Position numbers and translations under genes: made by a program
Source of the DNA: Pseudomonadota bacterium
Lineage (GTDB): Bacteria > Pseudomonadota > Gammaproteobacteria > Xanthomonadales > Xanthomonadaceae
NCBI GenBank assembly: GCA_023386795.1
Contig: JAEWJB010000079.1
Coordinates: 1 to 52,063, forward strand
Direction: 5' to 3'
DNA length: 52,063 nt
Part shown: positions 1 through 9,461 of the stretch, piece by piece
Position numbering within the stretch: the first letter of the stretch is position 1
How the letters are laid out: every line of letters starts with the position of its first letter
Notes under the pieces: generated by a model
Seen by the model: the letters and a program-made list of their open reading frames with translations, nothing else
Told to the model about the DNA's origin: nothing
Database searches by the model: none

Positions 1-32
1 CCTACAAGGGCGACAGCCGTCGCGCCGCTGCC

Positions 33-1274
33 TCAATACAGGATGCGCGTGCGCAGCGTGCCCGCAATGGCGGCCAGCTCGTCCTTGATCACCGCCGCCT
101 GGCTTTCGTCGGCGCTGATGTCGATCACCACGTAGCCCACCTTGGCGTCGGTGCGCAGGAACTGGCCGTCGATGTTGACGTTGTGACGCGAGAACAGTTC
201 GTTGACCTGCGACAGCACGCCCGGCACGTTGCGGTGGATGTGCAGCAGCCGCAGGCTGTCGGCGTGCTCGGGCAGGGTGACCTCGGGGAAGTTCACCGCC
301 GAAAGCGTGCTGCCGTTGTCGCTGTAGCGCACCAGCTTGGCCGCCACCTCGATGCCGATGTTGTCCTGGGCCTCCAGCGTGCTGCCGCCCACGTGCGGGG
401 TCAGGATCACGTTGTCGTGCGCGGTGAGCGGGGAGACGAACGCATCGCCGTTGCCCTTGGGTTCGACGGGGAACACGTCCACCGCCGCGCCGCCCAGGTG
501 GCCTTCGCGCAGCGCCGCGTCCAGCGCCTCGATATCCACGACGGTGCCGCGCGAGGCGTTGATCAGGTGCGCGCCGCGCTTCATCTTCGCGATCTGCGCG
601 GCGCCGAACATGTTCTTCGTGGAGGCCAGCTCCGGCACGTGCAGGGTGACCACGTCCGAATGGGCGAGCAGATCGTCCAGGTCGGTGGCCGGCCGCGCGT
701 TGCCCAGCGAGAGCTTGGTCTCGATGTCGTGGAAGAGCACCTGCATGCCCAGCGCCTCGGCCAGCACGCCGACCTGGGTGCCGATGTGGCCGTAGCCGAT
801 GATGCCCAGCGTCTTGCCGCGGGTCTCGTGGCTGCCGGACGCACTCTTGGACCAGCCGCCGCGATGGCACTCGGCGTTCTTCTGCGGGATGCCGCGCAGC
901 AGCAGGATCGCCTCGGCGATCACCAGCTCGGCCACGCTGCGGGTGTTGGAATAGGGGGCGTTGAACACCGGGATGCCGGCCAGCTCGGCCGCGTCCAGGT
1001 CCACCTGGTTGGTGCCGATGCAGAAGCAGCCCACCGCGATCAGCCGCTTGGCCTCGGCCAGCACCTCGGCGGTGAGGTGGGTGCGCGAACGGATGCCGAC
1101 GATGTGCGCCTCGGCGATGCGCGCCTTCAGCTCGTCCTCCGGCAACGACTTGGCGTGCACTTCGATCTGCGAGTAGCCGGCCGCGCGGAAGGTATCCACG
1201 GCCGTCTGGCTGACGCCTTCGAGCAACAACACGCGGATGTCCTGCTTGGGGAACGAGGTCTTCTTCGGCGACAT
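33..1274 (-). CDS. serA: D-3-phosphoglycerate dehydrogenase SerA (ACT-domain form)
   Basis: Catalyses the NAD-dependent oxidation of 3-phosphoglycerate, the first step of serine synthesis, in the cytoplasm. The 413-aa protein has the D-isomer-specific 2-hydroxyacid dehydrogenase layout. The N-terminal catalytic half carries GIRSRTHLT and the NTRSVAELV segment. The nucleotide-binding domain has the GIIGYGHIGTQVG glycine motif (about residues 156-168), and the catalytic region contains NASRGTVVD and TPHVGGST. A C-terminal ACT domain (HRNVPGVLSQVNELF onward, about 345-413) matches E. coli-type SerA, which serine inhibits allosterically. The ATG at 1274 gives the family's usual N-terminus; no strong Shine-Dalgarno precedes it. 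It is divergent from the flavoprotein at 1465, which is thought to recycle the 2-hydroxyglutarate made by SerA's side reaction. Confidence 0.96.
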   Translation of the reverse strand: MSPKKTSFPKQDIRVLLLEGVSQTAVDTFRAAGYSQIEVHAKSLPEDELKARIAEAHIVGIRSRTHLTAEVLAEAKRLIAVGCFCIGTNQVDLDAAELAGIPVFNAPYSNTRSVAELVIAEAILLLRGIPQKNAECHRGGWSKSASGSHETRGKTLGIIGYGHIGTQVGVLAEALGMQVLFHDIETKLSLGNARPATDLDDLLAHSDVVTLHVPELASTKNMFGAAQIAKMKRGAHLINASRGTVVDIEALDAALREGHLGGAAVDVFPVEPKGNGDAFVSPLTAHDNVILTPHVGGSTLEAQDNIGIEVAAKLVRYSDNGSTLSAVNFPEVTLPEHADSLRLLHIHRNVPGVLSQVNELFSRHNVNIDGQFLRTDAKVGYVVIDISADESQAAVIKDELAAIAGTLRTRILY

Positions 1275-1464
1275 GGCGACGGCGGCGGGCTTGGTACGGG
1301 GCGGTCACTATGCCAGAGCGCGGCGCTTTTTGGTGCGCCGCCACATCGTGCAAGCCCTTGTCGCGCAATGGTTTCAGCTGTATCGAAGCCTCGCCGTTCG
1401 CGCGGCTGGACGCCATCGCGCCGCGCTGGCAGGCTGTCACGCTTTCTTTCTTGCCGCATCGACG

Positions 1465-2853
<1,389 letters not shown>

Positions 2854-2921
2854 GCGCATCGACGCCTTCGCGTCGTGCGGTTACGCTTGCGCCCATCGAT
2901 CCCCACGCCTCGCCACGCACC

Positions 2922-3221
2922 ATGATCCGTCCGCTCCTGCTCTGCGCCCTGTTCATCCTGCCGGCGAGTGCGCTGGCCAGCAGTTTTGCCGGTACTTCCG
3001 CCGGTGCGTCCTCGGCCGGTTCCTCGGCGTCCTCGGGCAGCACCTCGGGCGATGACAAGGTACTGATGGCCGCACGCGACGACGCAGCGGCTTTTGTCGC
3101 CAGCGACGGCCAGCTGCGCAGCGCGCGCCTGGAAGCGGCGCTGCGGCAGCTGCGCGCCAGCGACAGCGGCGCGGTGCAGGCCGACGACCTGGCCCTGGCG
3201 CGGCGCCTGCTCGCGCTGTGA
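2922..3221 (+). CDS. Small secreted DUF2388 (TIGR02448) protein
   Basis: A 99-aa protein with a clear signal peptide (MIRPLLLCALFILPASALA), then a Ser/Gly/Ala-rich linker (about residues 20-45). The conserved block DDKVLMAARDDAAAFVASDG, followed by LEAALRQLR, is the hallmark of the DUF2388 family known from Pseudomonas and xanthomonads. Function is unknown; export to the periplasm is predicted. The stop codon overlaps the GTG start of the next gene (GTGA), so the two are probably translationally coupled. The same frame is open far upstream through antisense serA and the flavoprotein gene, but only the ATG at 2922 places a signal peptide at the N-terminus. Confidence 0.8.
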   Translation: MIRPLLLCALFILPASALASSFAGTSAGASSAGSSASSGSTSGDDKVLMAARDDAAAFVASDGQLRSARLEAALRQLRASDSGAVQADDLALARRLLAL

Positions 3222-5026
3222 TCCCGCGCGGCCGGGTGCCGCGCGCACGCCCTCCATGGCGCTGGCGGGGCATGGCCTGGCTGGCCTTGGCGATGCCGGC
3301 CCTCGCAGCCGGCGCATCCAATGACGACGCCGCAGCGGCACGGCTGCTCCATGCCGCGCACGCGCGCCTGCCCGAAACCTGGTGGCAGGCCCTGCCGGCC
3401 GGGCTGGCAGTGGAACCGCGCGATGATCTGCCGGCGCATGTCGGTGGACGCACCTTCGGCACGCACATCCGCATCGACCGTCGCCTGCTGGCACCGTGGT
3501 CGGGGGGGACGGCCGATCCCGACCACGATCCGTCGGCACGCCTGGCGTTGGCGACGTTGATCCATGAGCTGGCACATGTACTCGATCGCAGCCCGCACGG
3601 CGGGTTGTCGCGCGATCCACGGCTGCGGGATCTCGCCGGCTGGCCGCAACGGCGCCTGCTGCCCGGGCGCGGCGCGAACGCGATGCGCGGCCGCAGCCCG
3701 GATACGTACGAACTGACCGACCCGCGCGAGTTCGTCGCGGTGAACCTCGAACACTACGTCCTCGATGCGGACTACGCCTGCCGTCGCCCGGCGCTCGCGG
3801 CGTGGTTCCGTTCGCGCATCGGCCCGCCACGCACCGCGCAGGTGCCATGCGAGCCGCGCATGCCGCTGTTGCAGGGCGAGGGCGGTGACGGGCAACTGGG
3901 ATGGTTGTCGCTGGATCCGTCGCGGGTCTACGCCATCGACTACCTGTTCGCCGAAGGCAACGACGTTCCAATGAGCCGCTGGGGCCACAGCATGTTGCGG
4001 CTGGTGATCTGCGCACCGGGCCGCGTACCGGGGCCGGACTGCCGGCTCGACCTGGCCTGGCACCGCGTGCTGTCGTTCCGCGCGTTCGTCGATGACGTGC
4101 AGATTTCCAGTTGGCGCGGCCTGACCGGCGGCTATCCCTCGCGCCTGTTCGTGTTGCCACTGGAGCAGGTGATCGACGAATACACCCAGGTCGAGTTGCG
4201 CAGCCTGGCCTCGATCCCGCTCACGCTCGATCGCGACGCCATCGACGCCGTGCTGGCGCGGGCCGCCCAACTGCACTGGGCTTACGACGGGCGCTATGCC
4301 TTCATCGGCAACAACTGCGCGGTGGAAACCTGGAAGCTGCTGCGTGACGCCGACCCGCGGATCGGTACGCGGCTGCATTGGCGTGGCATCACGCCGAAGG
4401 GGCTGCTGGCGGCGCTGGAGCGCAGCGGTCTGGCCGACGGCAGCGCCCAGGCCGACCGCGCCGCCGCCGAGCGCCAGGGCTACTACTTCGCTTCTGCGCA
4501 GTCACGCTACGAGGCGATGTTCCAGGTCGCCCGCCGCGCGCTGCCACTGCCAGCCGAGTCGGCGCGCGCATGGCTGGACCTGCCGGCGCGCAGTCGCGCG
4601 CCCTGGATGGCCCAGGCGGACCTGCGTGCCACCGCCGCCTTGCTGTTGCTGGAACAGGCGGCGCAGCGGCGACAGGAACTGCTGGCCCGCGACTGGCTCA
4701 AGCGGCGCCTCGGGCAGCACGACGGGGAAGCCATGCAGGCGCGCGGGCAGGTACGCGACCTGCTCGCCGATGCCGGCGTGCTGGCGCAACCGGCGGCGCT
4801 GCTGGACGGCGTGCCCGGCTACGGGTTGCCGCAGGCCGCCGAACGTTCCGCCGTCGTCGAACGCCTGGCCACACGCAATTGGCGGCTGGCCGAAGGCTGG
4901 CCGGCCCTGCGCGCGCAGGCCAGGGCCGCGCTGCCCGCGAGCCAACGCGTGCAGTGGCAGGAGATCGAGGCGAACCTCGATCTCCTGCGGCAACGGCTCA
5001 GGGCCCTGGCGGACGCGGCGCCGTAG
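3218..5026 (+). CDS. Secreted/periplasmic DUF4105 protein with HExxH motif
   Basis: A 602-aa exported protein. The N-terminal part contains an HELAH zinc-metalloprotease-like motif (about residue 113). The central part matches the DUF4105 family, whose members are periplasmic domains with an NlpC/P60-like core: WGHSMLRL, then a conserved region ending in GNNCAVETWKLL, which supplies candidate His and Cys catalytic residues. The C-terminal 200 residues are Ala/Arg-rich and probably helical. GTG 3218 overlaps the stop of the DUF2388 gene. The in-frame ATG at 3272 would give a more compact signal peptide (MAWLALAMPALAAG) and is a real alternative start. Pairing with DUF2388 suggests a joint envelope role; the substrate is unknown. 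The 3' end overlaps the convergent lipocalin gene by 29 bp. Confidence 0.8.
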   Translation: MIPRGRVPRARPPWRWRGMAWLALAMPALAAGASNDDAAAARLLHAAHARLPETWWQALPAGLAVEPRDDLPAHVGGRTFGTHIRIDRRLLAPWSGGTADPDHDPSARLALATLIHELAHVLDRSPHGGLSRDPRLRDLAGWPQRRLLPGRGANAMRGRSPDTYELTDPREFVAVNLEHYVLDADYACRRPALAAWFRSRIGPPRTAQVPCEPRMPLLQGEGGDGQLGWLSLDPSRVYAIDYLFAEGNDVPMSRWGHSMLRLVICAPGRVPGPDCRLDLAWHRVLSFRAFVDDVQISSWRGLTGGYPSRLFVLPLEQVIDEYTQVELRSLASIPLTLDRDAIDAVLARAAQLHWAYDGRYAFIGNNCAVETWKLLRDADPRIGTRLHWRGITPKGLLAALERSGLADGSAQADRAAAERQGYYFASAQSRYEAMFQVARRALPLPAESARAWLDLPARSRAPWMAQADLRATAALLLLEQAAQRRQELLARDWLKRRLGQHDGEAMQARGQVRDLLADAGVLAQPAALLDGVPGYGLPQAAERSAVVERLATRNWRLAEGWPALRAQARAALPASQRVQWQEIEANLDLLRQRLRALADAAP

Positions 5027-5564
5027 CCGCGCGCATGGACTGCGGCACGCGGCGCAGCTTGCCCACGTCATAGCCCAGCGCGGCGATGCGGGCCACGGCC
5101 TGCTGGTAATCCGCCTCGGACACCTGCGGGGTGCGTGCCATGAACCACACATAGTCGCGCTTGCTGCGTGCCACGATGGTCTGCTGGTAGTCGGCATCGA
5201 GCCAGGAGATCACGTACTCGGCGCGGATCGGCCAGACGAACTGCATGTGCCACAGCGCGCCACCGCCCCCTTCATCCACGCTGCCGATCGGGCGCATCGT
5301 CTTCAGCGGCGCGGCGAAATCCTTGCGCCGGTAGGTGAAGGTGGTCTGGATGCGCCCGTCCGGACGCAGCGCGTAGGACTCCACCGCATCGACCGCATCG
5401 CGCTCGGGCCACGAGGGAATATGCGCGATGACATACCAGTCGCCCATGAAGCGCGGCACGTCCACCTGCGCGACGCGGGGCAGCGGTGCCTGCGCGGGGC
5501 CGCCGCAGGCGGTGGGGCCGGCGAGCAGGCCCAGCAGCGGGAACATCCGGATCAGCGAACGCAT
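4998..5564 (-). CDS. blc: Lipocalin family outer-membrane lipoprotein (Blc-like)
   Basis: A 188-aa bacterial lipocalin. An N-terminal signal segment ends in TAC followed by GG, an imperfect lipobox with Pro at -3. The lipocalin GxW signature follows (FMGDWYVI), then repeated beta strands typical of Blc (TTFTYRRKDF, WPIRAEYVISWLD, FMARTPQVSEADY). Blc proteins bind lysophospholipids or fatty acids at the outer membrane. The frame opens 13 codons upstream, but ATG 5564 has GGAGG five bases before it and starts the signal peptide. It is the last gene of the leftward lipid operon, 10 bp after the CFA-type methyltransferase, so a role in moving or storing the modified lipid is plausible. Confidence 0.87.
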   Translation of the reverse strand: MRSLIRMFPLLGLLAGPTACGGPAQAPLPRVAQVDVPRFMGDWYVIAHIPSWPERDAVDAVESYALRPDGRIQTTFTYRRKDFAAPLKTMRPIGSVDEGGGGALWHMQFVWPIRAEYVISWLDADYQQTIVARSKRDYVWFMARTPQVSEADYQQAVARIAALGYDVGKLRRVPQSMRAATAPRPPGP

Positions 5565-5574
5565 GGCCGCCTCC

Positions 5575-6648
5575 TCAGCGTGGACGGAACAGATAGTGGG
5601 CAACGCCCCACTGGCGGCCCTGGTCGTAACCGAACAGTTCGGCGCAGGCCATCCAGAACATGCGCCAGCGCTGCCACCACAGTGCCGCGGCGGCCTCGCC
5701 GTAGGTCTGGCGCAGCACGGGCATCAGCGTGTCGCGATGGCGGTCCTGGTTGGCCAGCCAATGGTTGGCGGTGCGTGCGTAGTGGCCGCCGTCGAGCAGC
5801 CAGCGCTGCTGCAGCACCAGATCGCGCTGGAAATGCAGCAGGGTGTCGGCGGCCGGCATCAGGCCGCCGGTGAAGAAGTGCCGTCCCATCCAGTTGTCCT
5901 CGCCCTCGGTCTCGAACGGGTACAGCAACGTGCGATGCACGAAGATGTGCACGAACAGCAACCCGTGCGGGCGCAGCCAGCCGGCGATGCGGCCCAGCAG
6001 CGTGTCGTAGTTGCGCATGTGCTCGAACATCTCCACCGAAACGCAGCGGTCGTAGGCGCGGGCTTCGAGCACCAACTGGTTCACGTCGCAGGTGATCACC
6101 CGCACGTTGTCCAGGCCCAGCGCCTGGCAGCGCGACTGGATGTGGACACGCTGGCTGCGCGAATTGGAAACGGCGGTGATGCGCGCGTTCGGGAAGCGTT
6201 CGGCCATCCACAGCGTCAGCGAGCCCCAGCCGCAACCCAGTTCCAGGATGTCCTGGCCGTCCGCGAGGCCGGCGCGCTCGCCGTACAGCGCGAGCATGGC
6301 GTCTTCGGCCTCGTCGAGCGTCTCCTGGCCGGTGGGGTAATAACAGCTGCTGTACTTCAGGCGGCGTCCTAGGCAGGCCTGGAAGAACGCCGCCGGCACT
6401 TCGTAGTGCTGGCGGTTGGCGGCGTCCACGTGCAGCGCCAGCGGGCTGGTCGCCAGCGCGGCCAGCCGGGCGGCCTCGCGCCGGGACTGCGCCTGGAGGC
6501 CGCCTTCGGTCTCGGCACGCAGCCGCTGTGCGCACAGGCGGCGGATGCCGGCGCGCAGCACGGCATCGGGCAACCATCCGCGTTCGGCCAGCCCGGTCAG
6601 GCCCGGGGCGACGTCCGGTGCGAGCGGTGGGAACAGGGCGGTGTTCAT
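5575..6648 (-). CDS. CFA-type SAM-dependent methyltransferase (second, short form)
   Basis: A 357-aa class I methyltransferase in the cyclopropane-fatty-acyl-phospholipid synthase superfamily. The part that aligns starts with YEVPAAFF and YSSCYYP. The SAM-binding motif ILELGCGWGSLTLWMAE lies near residues 135-150, and HFFTGGLMP resembles the plant coclaurine-N-methyltransferase-like branch rather than E. coli Cfa. It lacks the N-terminal lipid-binding domain of the full-length Cfa encoded three genes up. The start overlaps the stop of the DUF1295 gene (ATGA), so translation is probably coupled. Two distinct CFA-fold enzymes in one operon suggest sequential or alternative methylations of an acyl chain. 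Substrate is unknown. It could correspond functionally to UfaM, the methylase of furan fatty acid synthesis. Confidence 0.86.
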   Translation of the reverse strand: MNTALFPPLAPDVAPGLTGLAERGWLPDAVLRAGIRRLCAQRLRAETEGGLQAQSRREAARLAALATSPLALHVDAANRQHYEVPAAFFQACLGRRLKYSSCYYPTGQETLDEAEDAMLALYGERAGLADGQDILELGCGWGSLTLWMAERFPNARITAVSNSRSQRVHIQSRCQALGLDNVRVITCDVNQLVLEARAYDRCVSVEMFEHMRNYDTLLGRIAGWLRPHGLLFVHIFVHRTLLYPFETEGEDNWMGRHFFTGGLMPAADTLLHFQRDLVLQQRWLLDGGHYARTANHWLANQDRHRDTLMPVLRQTYGEAAAALWWQRWRMFWMACAELFGYDQGRQWGVAHYLFRPR

Positions 6649-7439
6649 GCGGAGGTCTCCGGTGGGGAAGGGGCGGCGCGCGGCGGCCAGGGAAAGAACA
6701 TCGGGGTGACGCGCTGGTACTGGCGGTAGTCCTCGCCGCGATGGCGCAGCGCTTGCTGTTCGGTGAAAGGCACGCCGCTGAGCCAGCGCAGGAACACGTA
6801 CATCACCAGCGGCCCGCTCCATGCCAGCCAGGCCAGGGGCGATCCCACCGCGAAGGCGACGTATGCGAACCAGTGCAGCCATTCGAAGAAGTAGTTGGGG
6901 TGCCGCGAGTAGCGCCACAGGCCGGTGCGGCAGGTCTTGCCGCGATGGCGCGGATCGGCGCGGAAGCGCGCGAGCTGGCGGTCGGCGAGAGACTCGCCGG
7001 CGACGCCCAGCAGCCAGACCAGTGCGCCGGCCAGCGTCCAGCCGGTGAATCCTTCGCGGGGATTGGCGGCGACCGCGGCGAACGGCAGCGCGAACAGGAC
7101 CACGAGCAGCGCCTGCGCCATGAAGAAGCCGAAGATCTTTCCCTGGTGGTCGTGCCAGTGCTGGCGCAGATGCGCATAGCGGCCGTCTTCCGTCTCGCCG
7201 CGCACGCGGCGCCACAGGTGCAGGGCCAGTCGCAGTCCCCACAGCCCGCCGAACAGGCCCAGCGCGATCCGCGGTACCCGCGCACCTTCGCCGAGGATCG
7301 CGAATACCCCGGCGCTGGCGCCCACGCCGAACGCCCACAGCGCATCGACGATGCCGATGTTGCGATGCCGCCGTTGCCAGGCCCAGCCCGCAGCCATCAT
7401 CACCATCGCGCCCGCCGCGATCCAACCCAACGCGTGCAT
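6645..7439 (-). CDS. DUF1295 integral membrane protein (steroid-5-alpha-reductase fold)
   Basis: A 264-aa multi-pass membrane protein of the DUF1295 family, related to the C-terminal domain of steroid 5-alpha reductases, ergosterol reductases and isoprenylcysteine methyltransferases. Around six hydrophobic segments are visible. The conserved block GLWRYSRHPNYFFEW (about residues 172-186) and the C-terminal RHRGEDYRQYQRVTPMFFPW are diagnostic. Members are thought to bind NADPH or SAM, and no reaction is established here. In this operon it sits between two CFA-type enzymes, which suggests a reduction or methylation step on an acyl chain. One base separates it from the upstream cfa stop, and it overlaps the following gene by 4 bp. 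Confidence 0.85.
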   Translation of the reverse strand: MHALGWIAAGAMVMMAAGWAWQRRHRNIGIVDALWAFGVGASAGVFAILGEGARVPRIALGLFGGLWGLRLALHLWRRVRGETEDGRYAHLRQHWHDHQGKIFGFFMAQALLVVLFALPFAAVAANPREGFTGWTLAGALVWLLGVAGESLADRQLARFRADPRHRGKTCRTGLWRYSRHPNYFFEWLHWFAYVAFAVGSPLAWLAWSGPLVMYVFLRWLSGVPFTEQQALRHRGEDYRQYQRVTPMFFPWPPRAAPSPPETSA

Positions 7440-7440
7440 C

Positions 7441-8697
7441 TCAGCCGGCCTCGTCGGTCGCCGCGACGACGTCGCCGGGACGCCGCAGCAACAGGTGCGA
7501 GACGCCGATGGCCCGCTCCAGGAAGCCGCCTTCGCAGTAGGCGAGATAGAAATCCCACAAACGGATGAACGATTCGTCGAAGCCCTGCGCGCGCACCGCC
7601 GGCAGCTGGGACAGGAAGCGCTGGCGCCAGGCGCGCAGGGTCAAGGCATAGGACTGGCCAAAGTCGTGCTGGTCGATCAGTTGCAGGTCGCTGGCGCGCG
7701 TCTTGGCCGACAGCATCGCGTGCAGCGAGGGGATGAAGCTTCCGGGGAACACGAAGCGCTTGATGTAGTCCACGCTGCGCCGCGCCTGCTCGTAGCGGTG
7801 GTCCTCGATGGTGATGGCCTGCAGCAGGCCGAGCCCGCCGGGCCGCAGGAGGCGGCCGAGGGTGGCGAAATACGTGTCCAGGTACGCCGCGCCGATGGCC
7901 TCGATCATCTCGATCGAGACCAGCTTGTCGTATTCGCCTTGCAGGTCGCGGTAGTCCTGCTGCAGCACGGTGACGCGGTCCTGCAGCCCGGCGGCCGCCA
8001 CGCGCTCGCATGCCAGCGCATATTGTTCGGCGGAGATCGTGGTGGTGGTGACGTGGCAGCCGTAATGGCCGGCCGCGTGCAGCGCGAAGCCGCCCCAGCC
8101 GGTGCCGATCTCGATCACCCGGTCGCCCGGTTGCAAGCGCAGTTGGCGGCAGATCCGCTCGAGCTTGCGCAACGAGGCCGAGGCCAGGCTTTCGTCCTCG
8201 CGGGCGAACAGCGCGGAGGAGTACATCAGGTCCGCCGACAGGAACAGCGAGAAGAAGTCGTTGCCGAGGTCGTAATGCGCGGCAATGTTGCGGCGGCTGC
8301 CGGCGCGGGTGTTGCGGCGCCAGCGGTTCCAGCCGCGCAGCAGCCAGCCACCCAGGCGCGCCGGGCCGCGTTCCATGCCGTCGAGCAGGTCGCGGTTGCG
8401 TACCAGCAGGCGCACCAGGCCCACCAGGTCGTCGCACCACCAGTCGCCGCGGATGTAGGCCTCGCCGGCGCCCACGCTGCCCTGCGCGGCCACGCTGCGA
8501 TAGAAGGCGGGGGAATCGATGGTCACCCCGACCTGCAGTTCCCCGGCCGGGTCGCCCAGCAGCACTTCGCCAAGGGCATCGCGCACCCGCAGGCTGCCGC
8601 CGCGCAGCGGCGCCAGTTGCCGCAGCAGGCGCTCGCGCAGGAACCGTTCCAGCGCGGAGGGGCCGGCCGCGGCCAGGGAGGAGGTGATCTGGTTCAT
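7441..8697 (-). CDS. cfa: Cyclopropane-fatty-acyl-phospholipid synthase
   Basis: A 418-aa full-length Cfa: an N-terminal lipid-binding (SCP2-like) region of about 110 residues, then the methyltransferase domain. Diagnostic blocks are HYDLGNDFFSLFL, the SAM-binding VIEIGTGWGGFALHAA, VSIEMIEAIG and FVFPGSFIPS. Family members transfer a methylene from SAM to the cis double bond of membrane phospholipid acyl chains. The frame is open 24 codons further up, but ATG 8697 overlaps the stop of the DUF1365 gene in an ATGA junction and gives the normal N-terminus. It lies in the ECF/ChrR-linked operon, as cfa homologues do in the Rhodobacter sphaeroides RpoE regulon. Confidence 0.93.
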   Translation of the reverse strand: MNQITSSLAAAGPSALERFLRERLLRQLAPLRGGSLRVRDALGEVLLGDPAGELQVGVTIDSPAFYRSVAAQGSVGAGEAYIRGDWWCDDLVGLVRLLVRNRDLLDGMERGPARLGGWLLRGWNRWRRNTRAGSRRNIAAHYDLGNDFFSLFLSADLMYSSALFAREDESLASASLRKLERICRQLRLQPGDRVIEIGTGWGGFALHAAGHYGCHVTTTTISAEQYALACERVAAAGLQDRVTVLQQDYRDLQGEYDKLVSIEMIEAIGAAYLDTYFATLGRLLRPGGLGLLQAITIEDHRYEQARRSVDYIKRFVFPGSFIPSLHAMLSAKTRASDLQLIDQHDFGQSYALTLRAWRQRFLSQLPAVRAQGFDESFIRLWDFYLAYCEGGFLERAIGVSHLLLRRPGDVVAATDEAG

Positions 8698-9461
8698 GGT
8701 GATTTCCGGGCGAGGGTAGGGTGGTCGTACACGGGCGTGCGCTTGAGCCACAGGCGCAGTGCCTGCCAATGGATCGCGCCCATGACCTGCAACGTCATCA
8801 AGGGATAGCGCGCCAGCACGCGGGCCAGCCCGCGGCCGTCGAGCGGGCGGCGGTGCATGGACTGGGTGGCATCGAACTGGCGCTGTCCCGCGCGCCAGAC
8901 CTGCATGTGCACCGAGAGGCGTTCACCCGGCGGGGTGAAGCGCCATTCGTAGGCGCAATCCATCGGCAGGAACGGCGAAACATGGAAGGTCTTGGCGAAC
9001 TGCCAGCGCAGCACCGCGCCGGCGGCATCGGCGGTCTCTACCGGGAGCACGTAGGCATGGCGTTCGCGCCAGGGCGTGTTGGTGATCTCGGCCACGATGC
9101 AGTCCAGCGCCACGCCATCGGGCTGGTAGCAGTAGTAGAAGCTCACCGGGTTGAACACATGGCCGGCATAGCGTGGATGGGTGAGCAGGCGGATGGGGCC
9201 CGCGGGCCGGTGCCCGAGCGCGCGTTGGGCCTGTGCGCGCACGGCTTCGGCCAGCGGCTGGGCGGGATCGCCAAGATAGTCGCTGCGGCGGAATTCGGCG
9301 AGGTTGCGCCTGCCCACCGACCACAGCCAACGACGGTCGAAGACATGGTCCACCTCGTCCAGGTCCAGCCACAGCTGGGCGATCGGATAACGGAACGCAT
9401 GCGCGTGCGGCACGTGCCGTCGATGCACCACGTGGCCGAAGTAGAGCGCGCTGGCGTTCAT
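8694..9461 (-). CDS. DUF1365 family protein
   Basis: A 255-aa DUF1365 (COG3496) protein. The start ALYFGHVVHRRHVPHAHAFRY and the later NPVSFYYCY, EITNTPWRE and KTFHVSPFLPM blocks are family signatures. No reaction is established. The family co-occurs with Cfa and the COG2907 FAD oxidoreductase in many proteobacteria, often next to a ChrR-type anti-sigma gene, so a role in making a modified membrane lipid is inferred. ATG 9461 overlaps the stop of the upstream FAD gene (ATGA). The seven codons upstream of it in the same frame are unlikely to be translated. Confidence 0.88.
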   Translation of the reverse strand: MNASALYFGHVVHRRHVPHAHAFRYPIAQLWLDLDEVDHVFDRRWLWSVGRRNLAEFRRSDYLGDPAQPLAEAVRAQAQRALGHRPAGPIRLLTHPRYAGHVFNPVSFYYCYQPDGVALDCIVAEITNTPWRERHAYVLPVETADAAGAVLRWQFAKTFHVSPFLPMDCAYEWRFTPPGERLSVHMQVWRAGQRQFDATQSMHRRPLDGRGLARVLARYPLMTLQVMGAIHWQALRLWLKRTPVYDHPTLARKSP

